The translations under genes and the position numbers were made by a program. A DNA stretch of 64,000 bases. Origin: Platanthera guangdongensis (taxonomy: Eukaryota > Streptophyta > Magnoliopsida > Asparagales > Orchidaceae). Under the pieces are notes generated by a model. It was given only the letters and a program-made list of their open reading frames with translations. It was not told the DNA's origin and ran no database searches. This document shows positions 10,064 to 21,886 of this stretch, piece after piece. Numbering within the stretch: position 1 is the stretch's first letter; every line of letters begins with the position of its first letter. The stretch is from assembly GCA_039583875.1 (NCBI GenBank), contig CM077147.1, forward strand, positions 114,882,440 to 114,946,439, in the 5' to 3' direction.

Positions 10064-12660
10064 ATGGAGATAGGTTACTTGAAACTCCCCATCTGTAGAA
10101 AGGAGAATTTTGGAATTGGGAAGGATTGGGTCAGGTTATTTATGGAAGCCTATGACCCTAGAATATTTATGAGAGTAAAGGAGGGACCCTTCATCCATAT
10201 AAAGATCTCTGCTCAGGATGCAAATATCCAAACATCCAAGATTTATTCAGAAATGACCAAGGATGAGGTCATGTTGGCAGCCTTGGACTACAGAGCCTAG
10301 AACATCATAGTTAGTACTATTGATGATTCAACCTTTTAGAACTCGGTCCACTGCCAAACCTCCAAAGAGATATGGGACACCATTTTGTTCTACATGGAGG
10401 GTACTGAAGAGGTAAGAGATGATAGAAAGTCAAAGCTCAACCAGGAGCACGAGGCTTTCAGGAAATCCCTGAAAGAGAACATAACTACTTGCTATGAAAG
10501 ATTTTTCAAGATCATTAATGAACTATGGACATATGGGAGGGTCTTCAATACTTATGAAATAAATGACAAGTTCCTAAGATCTCTCACTAGATACTGGGAT
10601 ACCAAGATCTGTGCTATAAGATAGATGGTCAAGCTTGTTGAGACTCCTCCCCAAACATTATTTGGAAAGGTGCTCTCATATGTGATGCAGCTAGCTGCCA
10701 GAAAAGACGAGGAGGCAAACAACAGATCCCAAGCTACGGAAAAGTCCTTGGAATTCAAGGTAGACAACATCAGGAAGAGTAAGGAGAGAATTCCATCTCC
10801 TCCCAGAAGACCAGCTAATTCTGACAGATCAGAGTCAGATGCATCAGAATGTAGCATGTCAGATGCATCAGAATGTAGCATGTCAAATGCATCAGAATGT
10901 ATCATGTCAGATGAGGACTTTGCTACCTTCTCCATGCATTTATGGAAGTTGGTGAAGAAGAAACAGTGGAAGAGCAGACCTTCCACCTCTTCTCATCATA
11001 GGAGGATTCATTCCAAGGCTAACATGTATGATTCTAAACCCAGTAAATACAATTCCTTTAAAGTTGTCTGCTACTCTTGCAGTAAACCAGGGCATATGAT
11101 AGCTGACTGTACAGTGAAGAGGAAGGAAGCTGCTGAGAAGAAACAACACCAGCATAATGACAAGAAGGAGAATTACATTGTTGCCAAGAAAGAAAAAAGC
11201 TGGATAGACTCATCTGAGACAGATCTGAAGAATAAGAAGAAGCCTATATTGGGCTAGTTGTTGTTGCGACTGAACAAAAAGCTGCAGCAGCAAATGAAGA
11301 CTATCATGTTGTCGGGATAGGTATCATGGCCCCTCTATCACAATAAGATAGTGATTTAGAGGTGGTTGATGAGGATGAAGAAGATGCCTACAGCTGTTAT
11401 GAGCTGATGGCAATGACTGATAAGGAATCCAGCTAGGATCAGCCTGGTCAAAGCAAGGTAAAATCTCTATCAAGCTCATCTTCTGAGTCTGGATATGAGA
11501 ATAGTCCCTATACGGAAGCATCTTCATCTAGTGATGAAGATGATTTTGAATCAGAAGGATATGTCAATCAATTGATTGACAGGTATGGCGAACTTCTAAA
11601 TGCATTTAAGTGGTGCAAGAAGTTGACTAAAAAGCAAGATGTGGAGATTGTCTCTCTTCAGCTAGCTGATGCCCATCTGAATGAAATAACAACACTGTTG
11701 GATCAGAAAGCAAGGGAAGTTAGCGAACTGAGAAACATCACTCTCATTCAGATTGGCACCATCAATTTCAAGAATAGTCTCATAAGGGACCTTGAAGAGA
11801 GGCTAGGGAGGGAGAAAAGAATAGTGGATTGATATTCTAAGCCAAGTACTATATTATCTTTGATATACTCATTCTCCTCTTAGAAGGGTAAGAAGGTGCT
11901 GGGATTCAAGGGAAACACAAGAGTTTCTCCTTCCAAAGGGAAGGGCAAAGATCCAGCTCTATCTCTATCTCTTGCTTCCATGCCTCCTAATCCTATTAGG
12001 AAAGTTCAGTTGCTTCGAACAGGTATGACCTCGAAATCATCTTTGGTCACTGGATTAATGGCAGGTCCACTAGTGTGGAAAAAAATGGTCACAGACATAG
12101 TGGTAGGTACATCAGGGTGAGTTCCATTAAGGCTGACCATGAAGAAATTCAGATGGTTCATCCTGGACCATTTTCTTTGGTGCTCCAGTCCCCAATCTCA
12201 AGAATGTAGCTGCAGTAAAGGTTCAGAATCATTCAGCAAAGACTCAGACCAAGGGTCAGTCAGCAAGCCTGGTTTCGCTCTGTCTGATGTCATCAAGAGC
12301 ATGCTTTTTGAAAAGAAACTTATTACTACGGGCACTTAGTGTAGGCCAAACAAGCCAGCTAGAAGACTTACCATCAGTCAAATCCTTGCTGAAAGAAACC
12401 ATAAGAGGGCTACTTCTTCTCTTCCTACTGTTCATTCAGCTGTTAACCAAACTGCTAGGACTACACAGAAAAGAAGTTACAAAATTCATGAATGTTGGTG
12501 CTGTTGCAAAGTGTGCCACTTTATTGTAGACTACTGGCACAATCCAAATGTGCCAAGAGCAGCTGTTAGTCCACTAGTCAGAAATGCTGCTAGTAGAAAA
12601 GGTCATTTTCAGACTAACATGCCCTAGGACATAATAGATATTGCGGTCCTAAGGTAAAAT
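10064..12660 (+). pseudogene. E2 gag (broken)
   Basis: Starts at ATG 10064 and follows the family N-terminus (LKLPICRKENFGI, RLFMEAYDPRIFM), the UBN2-type gag domain. In-frame TAG stops near 10298 and 10337 replace glutamine codons of sibling copies; further breaks occur at 10622 and 11255. Knuckle 1 (VCYSCSKPGHMIADC, about 11065-11110) has all CCHC ligands. A coiled-coil region follows at 11572-11832. Knuckle 2 (12490-12535) reads CWCCCKVCHFIVDY, with the last cysteine changed to tyrosine. At 10845-10910 an 18-21 bp unit coding DASECSMS is repeated four times. Confidence 0.8.
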
Positions 12661-13094
12661 AAATTGTGTGATGTAGGATAGTCCTTGTGCCCATACCGCT
12701 TTATGGTACTTAGATAGTGGAAGTTCCAGGCACATGACTGGGACAAGGAGTAACTTAAAGGAGTGCACACCAGTGAAAGATGGACCGAAGGTTACCTTTG
12801 GTCGTTCAGATAGAGGGGTGACTATGGGCTATGGTAATATTACCAATGGCATAGTCACCATCACAAAAGTGGTTTATGTTAAAGGTTTGTAACACAATCT
12901 CATAAACATAAGCTAACTCTCTGATCTTGGCTTTGTTATTTTCTTTCACAAGGATGAGTGCTAAATTAAGAGGTCCAGTGACCAAAAGGTCATCTTGATA
13001 AGCACTAGGAGTGGAACTGTTTATTGTTTAAACTTTCTTTGACTATATACAGACTCTCCTATTTGTCTAGTGGCAAATGAGAAATCTCATATTG
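12661..13094 (+). pseudogene. E2 protease (broken)
   Basis: WYLDSGSSRHMTGT at about 12700-12745 keeps the catalytic D-S-G of the copia aspartic protease, with the usual following cysteine changed to serine. DGPKVTFGRSDRGVTMGYGNI and VVYVKGL follow, then stop codons at the HNLI and LSDLG blocks. It would mature the Gag-Pol polyprotein in an intact element. Confidence 0.75.
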
Positions 13095-13516
13095 TGTCCA
13101 GTGACACAATAGGCTAGCTAATTTGAATTACAAGACTATTGGCAAGCTCTCTAGTCAAAAGCTAGTCATGAATGGTCCCAATGTGAAGTGCACCAAGGAG
13201 GACATTTGCTCAGCATGCCAAAAGGGCAAGAAGACTAATGCCTCCTTCAAGGGCATTGGGAGCAAAGACCATATGAGGTCTTTGTACCTCTTCCATATGG
13301 ACTTGTTTGTTCCAATGCTAGTTCATAGTCTAGGTAGGAAAGTCTACAACCCTGTGGTGGTTGATGACTATTCCAATTTTTCTTTTGTGTTCTGTCTCAA
13401 GAAAAAGAATGAAACCCTAGACATCTTCATCAAGTTTGTCAAGCAAATGCCGAATGAGTTTAACAGATCAGTGGTCAAAATCAGAAGTGACCAAGGAACA
13501 AAATTCCTGAAAGAAT
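13095..13516 (+). pseudogene. E2 integrase, truncated by the E3 insertion
   Basis: Open from 13123 with NYKTIGKLSSQKLV, the zinc-site cysteines ICSACQKGKK, the first catalytic aspartate LFHMDLFVPM and the second IRSDQGTKFLKEL. The catalytic glutamate region is missing because E3 enters 15 codons downstream. The sequence past 13516 in this frame is LTR. DQGTKF departs from the usual DxGTEF. Confidence 0.85.
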
Positions 13517-13774
13517 TGATTTTAAGATGTCCTAAACACCTAGAGGGGGGGGGGGTGAATAGGTTCAATTCTTTTTCTTAAGGCAGATAATCTTTTTACT
13601 GTTAGATCACAGATTATTCAGCACAGCACAGTTCACAGCACATAATAAATAACACAACAACACAGAATACACACAGTTTTATAGTGGTTCCCCAAGTGAT
13701 GGGTACATCCACTTTCCCCTTTGCCTATCTACCAGCATACTAGATTCAGCCTAACTTCCTTATTCCTTCTCAGA

Positions 13775-14025
13775 TCCGCAGATATTACAACTCAGACTTC
13801 AGCAAGTCCTACAACTCAAATCCTCCCAGAGAATCCTACCTCAGAGTGAGTCCACACTCCTACAGCTTAGGCAATTAAGCCCTACCTTAGCCTCTTCCCA
13901 GGCCTACAACTCAGAGAACTTAATCTCCTACCTCTGGCACTTAGCCCTACCTCAGACTTTATAAATTTAGGCTTACAACTCAGAGAGATAATCCTCCTAC
14001 ACTCAGATCTATAAAAGATCCTACA
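13775..14025 (-). repeat. E3 leader hairpin units
   Basis: Units between CTCAG and CCTAC linkers with internal pairing: GACTT-CAGCA-AGTC, GGC-AATTAA-GCC, GATCT-ATAAA-AGATC. Several other units are degenerate. Confidence 0.65.
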
Positions 14026-14361
14026 AAAATTGAAAATAAAGAGAATAATTCCTTCATCAAGATAGAGAAAGAAAGGGTGAAGGTTTCTTGATCAGTTCTT
14101 GATAGATCTGACGACTCTAGAATCAACCTCTCTTAGCTTCTTCAAAGCTTCTTAAATCTGAACAAAGTAGGGTTGATCTTCTTGAAGTTGTAGATGATCC
14201 TCAATCCAGCTTCTTCTTAACCAGATGTGGTTCTGATTTCTTCTTATAGATTGTTCAGGATCTGCCCTCTTTGGATGAAGACTTATCTCCTTGTTATTGG
14301 CTTTTTCTCTCCTTGGATTCTTCCAGTACTAGACTTCTTCTATTTGATGACAGAACACATC

Positions 14362-14369
14362 TTTATATA
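14362..14369 (-). promoter_or_regulatory. E3 LTR TATA box
   Basis: TATATAAA on the minus strand, about 150 bp downstream of the palindrome array. Confidence 0.7.
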
Positions 14370-14515
14370 GGCTTCGTTCGAAGTTACTGGCTGATCCGGT
14401 TCATAATGACCTTCTGACAGCTCTAACAGAAACAACAGCTGTGTTGATCATGACAGTTGTCATGTCTCCAATCATTATATCTGATACTTCAATGAACTTC
14501 AGCTCAGCAGCAAAG

Positions 14516-15002
14516 TGTCGAGACAATACTGCAAATGTGTCGACACAAATAGTTCATGTGTCGACACAATCCTTGGTGATGTCGACACAGCTTGCATAAT
14601 GTCGACACAACACTTCTCTATCTTCTTGACATAGCTTCTGCAGAATGTGTCGACACAAGTCCTGTGTGTCGACACAATCACTTCTTGTCTTGACATAGTT
14701 GACTTCAACAAAAATTCTGGTGTGTGACGACACAAGTCCTGTGTGTCGACACAATTGTTGTTGACTGAGCTTTTTGTGTGTCGATATAGGTCCTGTGTGT
14801 CGACACAGTTATTGACGAAAGAATCTCAGTGTGTCGACACAAGTTCTGTGTGTCGACACAAACCGGCTCCTGGTGTCGACACAGTCTTTGTCGACAGAAT
14901 CTCTGTGTGTCGACACAAGTTCTGTGTGTCGACACAAACTGGCTCCTGGTGTTGACACAGCCTTTCCCATGTGTCGACACAATGCTTCTCAAGTGTCGAC
15001 AC
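14516..15002 (-). repeat. E3 U3 palindrome array (GTGTCGACAC)
   Basis: About 20 copies of GTGTCGACAC or one-base variants (GTGTTGACAC, TGTCGATATA) with spacers of roughly 10-25 bp. A block of about 75 bp with four copies is tandemly duplicated at 14829-14950. Confidence 0.93.
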
Positions 15003-15140
15003 TTGTACTTAGAAACTTTTCTTTCATTTCCTTAACCTGCACATGGAAACTCTACACCACATCAAATACACCTTTATGAATATCATTGAGTTTGGTGAGG
15101 CTTCTCCAAATCTAGTGCACATTTTCCAATGTACCCAACA

Positions 15141-15156
15141 ATCTCCCCTTATTTGG
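15141..15156 (-). other. E3 polypurine tract
   Basis: AAATAAGGGGAGAT on the minus strand, immediately before the 3' LTR. It primes plus-strand DNA in reverse transcription. The next 250 bp (15157-15408) hold no recognisable feature. Confidence 0.85.
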
Positions 15157-15408
15157 AGAAGTCATAACCCTTAGTCAATGATATACATCACTTTATAATA
15201 ATACACAGAACATGATGTATAAGAGCATTATTTGATAGGGTAATACATAAACAAATCCAGCATGTTATATCATCACAGAATATGATAACATATAGAGAAC
15301 AGGAATCAATGTTTTGTTGGACTACAGAAAGTTTCTGAACAACAAATTACATAGATTTTAAAAACTAAAGATTACAAAGTTCTAAAATCTAGTCAATCTA
15401 TTCTAGGG

Positions 15409-18204
15409 ATGATCAGGCTCCTTGATTACAATGCTTTTGCCAGACTGAATCCTTACTTGTACATTAGCTTCAGTGTCTTCAGCTGGTTTCTTTCCTTTAA
15501 GATCCTTCTTCTTGAGTTATTCAGCCTTAACCTTTTGCCTTTCAAAATAATGAAAAGGCTTTGCAAAGTATTTGCTTGGCTCCACAACAGTAGCAGGTAT
15601 CTTTCCAGCTTTGAGATCCCTTCTAAACTGAAATATGGCATCTTGCCTCTTCTGATACTTACTCCATTATTGTTCTGAGTACCACTTGCACCTATCATGC
15701 ATGTTGTCTTTAACTGCTTGCCAGGCAGTGAGAATTATATTCCTGGAAGTGGGACTCCATTTCTCTAAATCAGGTTTTAGTTTAGCCCGCTCTCTAAACC
15801 TTTTCTTAGAAAGTTGAGCTTCTTGCTCTCTTTTTAAGGATGCTTCAGACATCTCAACTTTCTCAATAACCACATTCTGAACCTCCTGTGGAGGACTATA
15901 CATTTGTTGAACAACAGCTTCAATTCCTTCAAAGTCAGCAGGTGGATAAATGATTTGAGCCACTTCCTGCTGAGCCCCTTCATTGTAAGCAGCTTGAATG
16001 CCTGACTCAGCTGTGTTGTCATCATGACACAGGGGTGCATATCCAAGAGTGTCTCTGATAGTATTAGTTATACATTTAGCATGTTCAGAGCCTGCATTGA
16101 CTAACACTCTCTCCCCCTTTATGACTTCTCTTTCAACATGGTCTCTTAGATCATCCTTTTGGAACCTTATCTGATTAGCTTGATAATTTATTCCTTCTTT
16201 GTAGAATGATCTGAACTTCAGCAGCTGATCAGAGATTACCTTCTGAGATTCTTGGATAGCAGTGCTAACATCTTTCAATTTTGCTTGGAGTAGTTTATCA
16301 AACTCATACTTTTCTTTAGCAATGTTTGTAGTGAAAGCAGTTGCTTTATTCTGAAGTTCTGTCACAATAACATTATGTGACTCTATGAGATTATCATTCA
16401 TTCTTATTTGGTTTTCCATAACATAGCCTTGCTTCACTGCTATGTCATCGATCTGAGTTTTGGCTTCCACTTGTTGTTTAGCCAAATAAACTACAGCATT
16501 ACCTCCCTTATGGAACAATCTGTCATTTCCTTTTTATGTAAATTCACTTCAAATCTGATAGATTTAATATCTTGTGCCAACTAAAGTTGCAATTCTTTAT
16601 TGCTTTCATCAATATATTTTTCTAGGGCTTGTCTTTGTTCATCCAACTTTACTTGCAGTTGCACCAGTAGTAAACTGAAATCAACTGTTGGAGCTGGAGT
16701 TTGTGGGGCAGTCTGCAAGGCTTTCTTATAGCCAGAGCTTCCCTTCATTAGCTCCATAAGCTTTCTCGTCTTTTCCCTAGAGGCTTCTTCATCTTCTGAG
16801 GACTCAGATGAGCTTGTTATGTCCACTGTAGCTTTTGGACTAGATGCTATAATGGGCATCTCCTTCTCAGTCCTTGGTTACTCCCCCTCAGTCCTTGAAT
16901 CTTGGATGTCAGGAAATGACTCTTCTAGAGTTACCTCTTGGTTTATTTGAACATGAGGAATAGCTTGCTCTTACTTGTAGATTCTCCTCCTTCAAATTCC
17001 AAAGTTTCTTCCCTGGTAATGATATCCTCAGGGACATTATCTTAGTTAATCTGATCAACATCAATCATATGCACATTCAGTGGATCATTTTCATATATTA
17101 TAGCGTCTTGATTGATATCTAGTAGTACCTCAAGTATATATTGTGTAGCTGCTTCACTGTCCAATGCAGCTATGTGGACAGGTGGCTGTTGCTCAGTAGC
17201 TCCCCCTGAAGGTAATGCCTCTTGTGGAGTTGAAGCTGGAGAAAGCTCATTGGCTCCCCCTTGATGAGGCTCTTCATGTACCTGATCCAGGTGGATGTTG
17301 CTTTTTGGAATCTGCTCCCCCTGCACCTGACCATCATCTACAGTCACTAGAGCAGGTGTTTTCCTGGCATTCTCTGGACTTTCTTCATCTGAGTTGAAGA
17401 CAACTTCTTCTTCTGAATCAATAGAAGATTCAGCTATCTGGTGGGTTGGTTTCTTCTTTGGCTGTATCTATTTTGTTTGTTTCTATGGTGTAGAAACATC
17501 CTTGGTCAGGACCCTTTCCCATCTGGATAGTATCCCTAAATCCATTCTTCTCATATGATTTATCTTAGATCATGTTGTCTGATTCATCATTTCATGAACA
17601 TTCACAGCCAGATATAGGCTTAGAACTCTGCCTAGATTAGGTTTCTTTAAACTTTATTTGATCTTTTCAAAGATCACAACAGATCAGTTGGTTTTGACCT
17701 TGAAGATGACTCTGGTCATTAGATTGAACATATAGGCAGATATCCTTTCATGGCCTTCTGGTTTGCACAGAATTACTTTTCCTATAATTTCAAAAAGGAA
17801 TTTTCCTTGGGAGTTCATTCCCTTTCTGAGCATAGATGATCCAATTTTGGTGGTGGGATCTAGTCCACACCATTAGAGAGCTTCTCTAGTCATGGAAGAT
17901 ACTATTTCATCATCTTCTTGGACCCTTGGCAGGTGTAGGGTCTTCCTCAAACTCTTCAGGGTGAGTTTGACCTTGGTTCCTTAAACGGATGACTTAATTT
18001 TCAGGACCGTCGAATCCAGTGTTGCTGCTGTGTAGAATTCAAGAACCTCCTTCTTCCAAATCTTGGTAGGTTCTGAGACCAAGTATTCTAAGCCATTTTC
18101 TGTGATTAGGGTAATCATGGATTTAATGTCTCTAGATCCACTCGCAAAGGCATCACGAACTAGTTCATAACCTTCGTTGATGTTGTCTTCAGCTTTGGCG
18201 CCAT
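15409..18204 (-). pseudogene. E3 ORF2 (extra ORF downstream of pol), broken
   Basis: Homologous ATG GCG CCA start is at 18202-18204 on the minus strand, but a 1-base deletion a few codons later shifts the frame; the remaining N-terminus is open at 17981-18250 (NEGYELV, EYLVSEPTKIWKKEVLEF). Further open parts: 17042-17347, 16581-16859 (acidic/serine-rich) and 15667-16518, which has the GGNAVVYLA block, a long helical region, RFQKDDLRDHVEREVIKGERVLV and SPTSRNIILTAWQAVKDN. The C-terminal SKYFAKPFHYFERQ motif is read at about 15540-15590. Function unknown. No signal peptide or membrane segment is seen, so I do not call it an envelope. Confidence 0.75.
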
Positions 18205-18239
18205 GTGGGATGAGAGAGATAGAAGAAGAGAGATTAAGG

Positions 18240-18685
18240 TCTGTCGACACAAAGGATTAGGTCTCGAGAATGTTGAGAGCGTAGTCGACAGGATTTTACT
18301 TTCACATATTTATATGTTTCTAAACAAGGAAGGTCAACAGGCAGGTTGAAATAAACCTATTGTGTCGACACTGTTTGGATTGTGTCGACACAAACTACTA
18401 AAGTCTCGACAGAGAATTACTATTCTATGTGTCGACACCAATTGCGATGTGTCGACACAACTAAGCTTAAGAGCTTATACTAATTTCTGCATGTCGACAC
18501 AGATGACTGTATGTGTCGACACCAACATTTAATTGTCGGGATAACTATCTGTCGACACAAAATTCTGAGTGTTGACACAATCTTCTAGATGTGTCGACAG
18601 AATTTTCTTGTGTCGACACCATCTTATAAGTGTCGACACCTTTATCTTTAAGTGTCGACACCTTTATCTTTAAGTGTCGACATAT
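18240..18685 (-). repeat. E3 internal palindrome array upstream of ORF2
   Basis: About 17 copies of GTGTCGACAC or variants lie between the pol stop (18711) and ORF2. A 22-bp unit (AAGTGTCGACACCTTTATCT) is present twice in a row at 18637-18680. Same motif as the LTR array of the same element. Confidence 0.92.
18307..18314 (-). promoter_or_regulatory. Putative internal TATA box for E3 ORF2
   Basis: TATAAATA on the minus strand, about 105 bp before the ORF2 ATG at 18204. The same spacing is seen in E5 and E8. Confidence 0.6.
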
Positions 18686-18710
18686 ATTTACTTAGTCAAA
18701 TTTGTCATTC

Positions 18711-21042
18711 TTATTCTAAGTTCAGCATGCCTAATTCAATTTTAAAATAATTGAATTTAGTTTCATCCAGAGATTTGGTGAACATATCAGCAATTTGAAA
18801 ATTAGTATTGACAAATTCTAAACTTATATCTTCCTTTTCAACATGATCTCTAAGAAAATGAAATCATATTTCTATATGCTTAGTTCTGCTATGTGAAACA
18901 GGATTTCTAGCAATAGAAATGACTCTAGTAGAATCACAAAATAATGGGGTTCTACACACCTGGATTCCATAATCTTCAAGTTGATGTTGAATGCATAATA
19001 GCTGAGCATAATAGCTGTCTGCAGCAATATATTCATACTCAATTGTGGAAATAGCCACACTTGTCTGCTTTTTACTGCTCCAAGACACCAATCTTCCACC
19101 TAAAAACTGACATGTGCTAGTAGTACTTTTCTCGTCTTCTTTGCATCCTACAAAATCTGCATCTGAATACCCAGTTAGTAGAAAATCTCTATTCCTAGTG
19201 TACCAAAGCCAAGATTTGGTGTTCCCTTAAGATATCTCAAAATTCATTTGACTGCAGTATAATAAGACTCTTTAGGGCAGGCTTGATACCTAGTACAGAC
19301 ACATATAGCATACATGATGTCTGGTATACTAGCAGTTAAGTATAAAAGGGAGCCAATTATCCCTCTATACAAAGACTCATCTACAGGTTTCCCAGCATCA
19401 TCATTGCCTATAGGCATACTTGACCACATTGGAGTTCTCATGGTGGAGGCTGACTCCATGCTATACTTCTTAATCAACTCCTTGGTGAACTTAGACTGAG
19501 ATATGGACAAGCCATCATCAGTCTGTCTAACTTGTAGTCCCAAGAAGAATTTCAGCTCACCCATACTGCTCATCTCAAACTTCTCCTGCATAAGTTTGGC
19601 AAACTTTCTACAAAGGTTGTTTTCTGTTGATCCAAAGATAGTTTCATCAACATATATCTGAACTAGGATCATCTTGCCCTTTGATTTCATAAGGAATAGA
19701 GTTTTGTCTATTTTCCCCCTTGAGAATTTGTTCTCAATGAGGAATGTAGATAGGGTTTCATAACAAGCCCTAGGGGCTTGTTTCAAACCATATAGTGCTT
19801 TCTTAATCGTATAAACATAATTAGGATAGAGAGAATCTACAAAACCTGAGGGCTATTCAACATAGACTTCCTCTTTTAAGTCATCATTTAAAAATGTTGA
19901 CTTGACATCCATGTGGTATACCTTGAACCCTTAGTATGTTGTATAGGCAAGGAGTATCCTTATTGCTTCCAACCTTGCCACTGGAGCAAATGTCTGATAA
20001 AAGTTTATTCCCTCTTCCTGCCTGTAGCTTTTGCTACCAGTCTTGCTTTATTTTTGACTATGATTCCATTTTGATCTAGCTTGTTCCTGTAGATCCACTT
20101 AGTCCCAATGACATTATGATCCTTTGATTTAGGAACAAGCTCCCATACTTTACATCTTCTGAATTGATTCAGCTCCTCCTACATTGCATCGATCCAGTTT
20201 GGGTCTTGTATGGCTTCTTCAAATTTCTTGGGTTCCATTTGGGAAAGGAAACTTGAGCAAAGAATTGTGTTCATGTTCCTGCTCCTTGTCTGGACACCAA
20301 TAATTTTGTGTGCTTGATGATCCTTTAGATGTCTTGTTACTGGAGGCAATCCATCTACACCTTGATTTTCTCCAATCTCTTCAACATACTGTACTTCATT
20401 GTCCTCTTCAATAGCTAGAGGGTCTTGTACTCCCCCTGGAAACACCCATCAATTTCTTCATCCTGCCTTGCAGGTTGGTCTTCAATAATGGTAAGCTTGT
20501 CCAACTTTTTTTTCAAACCTATAGAGCTACAAGATACACTAGACTGCTCACAGTTGATCAGTTCAGTTTCATCAAAGACTATATGAACAGATTCTTCTAC
20601 AACTTGAGTAGTCAAGTTATAGACCCTATAAGCTCTACTATTATTGCTATACCCAACAAATATCCCTTCTTGGGATTTGGCAGCAAACTTATTTAAATAA
20701 GACTTGTCATTATTAAGTACATAACACTTGCTACCAAAGATACTAAAATAGGATATGTTTGGTTTTCTGCCTTTCATAATCTCATAGGGTGTCTTTTATG
20801 ACTTTTAGTGATGGATGCTCTATCGAGAACATGACATACAGTGTTTACTGCCTTAGTCCAGAAATATTCTGGGAGAGAAGTGTCACTTAGTAGTGTTCTA
20901 CCAGCATCAATAAGAGTCCTATTCTTTCTTTCAGCAATACCATTTTGCTGAGGAGTTCTAGGTGAGGAGAACTCTTGATAAATCCCTATTTCATCACAAA
21001 ATCTTGTCATGCATTCAGACTAAAATTCATTCCCATGGTCAC
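18711..21042 (-). pseudogene. E3 pol: RNase H, RT and C-terminal half of integrase (broken)
   Basis: Ends with the family C-terminus ELGMLNLE and stop at 18711-18713. RNase H segment 18864-19091 has the TIEYEYIAA (normally TAESEY) and LFCDST blocks. RT segment 19244-19786 shows VQIYVDETIFGS, where the second catalytic Asp of YVDD has become Glu, then GLQVRQTDDG and [14 protein letters not shown]. Linker 20179-20445 and integrase 20415-21010 follow, with SSPRTPQQNGIAERKNRTL keeping the catalytic Glu. Several frameshifts separate the parts. The integrase is cut at 21042 by E4. Confidence 0.85.
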
Positions 21043-21180
21043 TGTTGGGTACATTGGAAAATGTGTACCTAATTTGGAGAAGCCTCACCTAACTCAATGA
21101 TATTCATCAAGGTGTATTGATGTTGCTTTAAGTTTGTATATGCAGTATAATAAAATGAAGAAAAAGTTTCTAAGTACATG

Positions 21181-21742
21181 TGTCGACACTTGGGAAAAGC
21201 CGTGTCTACACCAGAGTCCAGTTTGTGTCGACAAATAGGACTTGTGTCGACACACAGAAAATCTATCGACAATAACTGTGTCGACACTTGGGAAAAGCGG
21301 TGTCGACACGAGAAGTAAGATTGTGTCGACAAACAGAACATGTGTCGACACATGGAAAATCTGTCGACACCAACTTAGTCGAGACCAGAAGACAGTCTAT
21401 GTCGACACACAGGACTTGTGTCTATGCATAGAATTTTGTCTACAGCAATTGTGTCGACACACAGGACTTGTGTCGATACACATCAAGTTTATGTCTACAG
21501 CAATTGTGTCGAAACACAGGACTTGTGTCGACACATTCCAGAATTATATCAAGACAGCCACTGTGTCAAGACAAGAAGTATTTGTGTCGACACACAGGAC
21601 TTGTGTCTACACATTTTACAGAAGCTGTATCAAGAAGATTATAAAGTGTTGTGTCGACATTATGGGAGCTGTGTCGACATCACCAAGGATTGTGTCGACA
21701 CATAGTCTATTTATGTCGACACATGTAAAGGAATGTCTCGAC
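21181..21742 (+). repeat. E4 U3 palindrome array (GTGTCGACAC)
   Basis: More than 20 copies or near-copies, often followed by ACAGGACTTGTGTCGAC so that neighbouring copies pair up at short distance. Cysteine/histidine-rich frames through this array are translation artefacts. Confidence 0.93.
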
Positions 21743-21878
21743 ACTTTACTAACTGAGACTAAGTATAATGAAGTAACTGGTGACTTGACAGTTGTCATGA
21801 CCAACAATGTTGTTGCATCTATCAGAGCTGTCAGAAAGTTGTTATGAACCGGATCAGCCAGTAACCTTGGATGAAGTC

Positions 21879-21886
21879 TATATAAA
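21879..21886 (+). promoter_or_regulatory. E4 LTR TATA box
   Basis: TATATAAA, about 140 bp downstream of the array and just after the conserved AACCGGATCAGCCAG element. Confidence 0.7.

Larger units (their letters stand above)
7495..13516 (+). mobile_element. E2: copia retrotransposon, 5' LTR to integrase, interrupted by E3
   Basis: Plus-strand order LTR, primer site, gag, protease, integrase. Integrase stops at 13516 where the E3 3' LTR begins, so the rest of E2 should lie to the right of the window. Its LTR is the longest here (about 2.47 kb) and carries a different repeat motif from E3-E8. The coding region is heavily broken, so this is one of the older insertions, consistent with its being the outermost layer of the nest. 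Confidence 0.85.
13517..15140 (-). repeat. E3 3' LTR
   Basis: 1,624 bp, from TGATTTTAAGATGTCC (degenerate form of TGAAAG...) to GTACCCAACA, i.e. TG...CA on the minus strand. Contains, in transcription order, the palindrome array, a TATA box at 14362-14369, the hairpin leader, the conserved leader block and a long C run (G run 13543-13557 on the plus strand). Confidence 0.9.
13517..21042 (-). mobile_element. E3: Sirevirus-like element, 3' LTR to mid-integrase, interrupted by E4
   Basis: Read on the minus strand the window holds its 3' LTR, polypurine tract, ORF2, internal palindrome array, RNase H, RT and the C-terminal half of integrase. E4's LTR enters exactly at the second catalytic Asp codon of integrase (21038-21042, GTCAC). 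Its gag and 5' LTR are not recognised in the window. It is inserted in E2's integrase; the left flank AGAAT is the presumed target duplication. Confidence 0.88.

Noticed and set aside
14499..15079. Cys/His/Thr-rich open frames (CRHTGLV, VDTQDLCRH) on both strands
   Set aside because: They are translations of the GTGTCGACAC array (CRH/VDT/STQ). A palindromic repeat opens similar frames on both strands. No gene.
21242..21847. 201-codon plus-strand frame rich in CRHTENLST-like repeats
   Set aside because: Same artefact in the E4 array; composition follows the DNA repeat and there is no start context.
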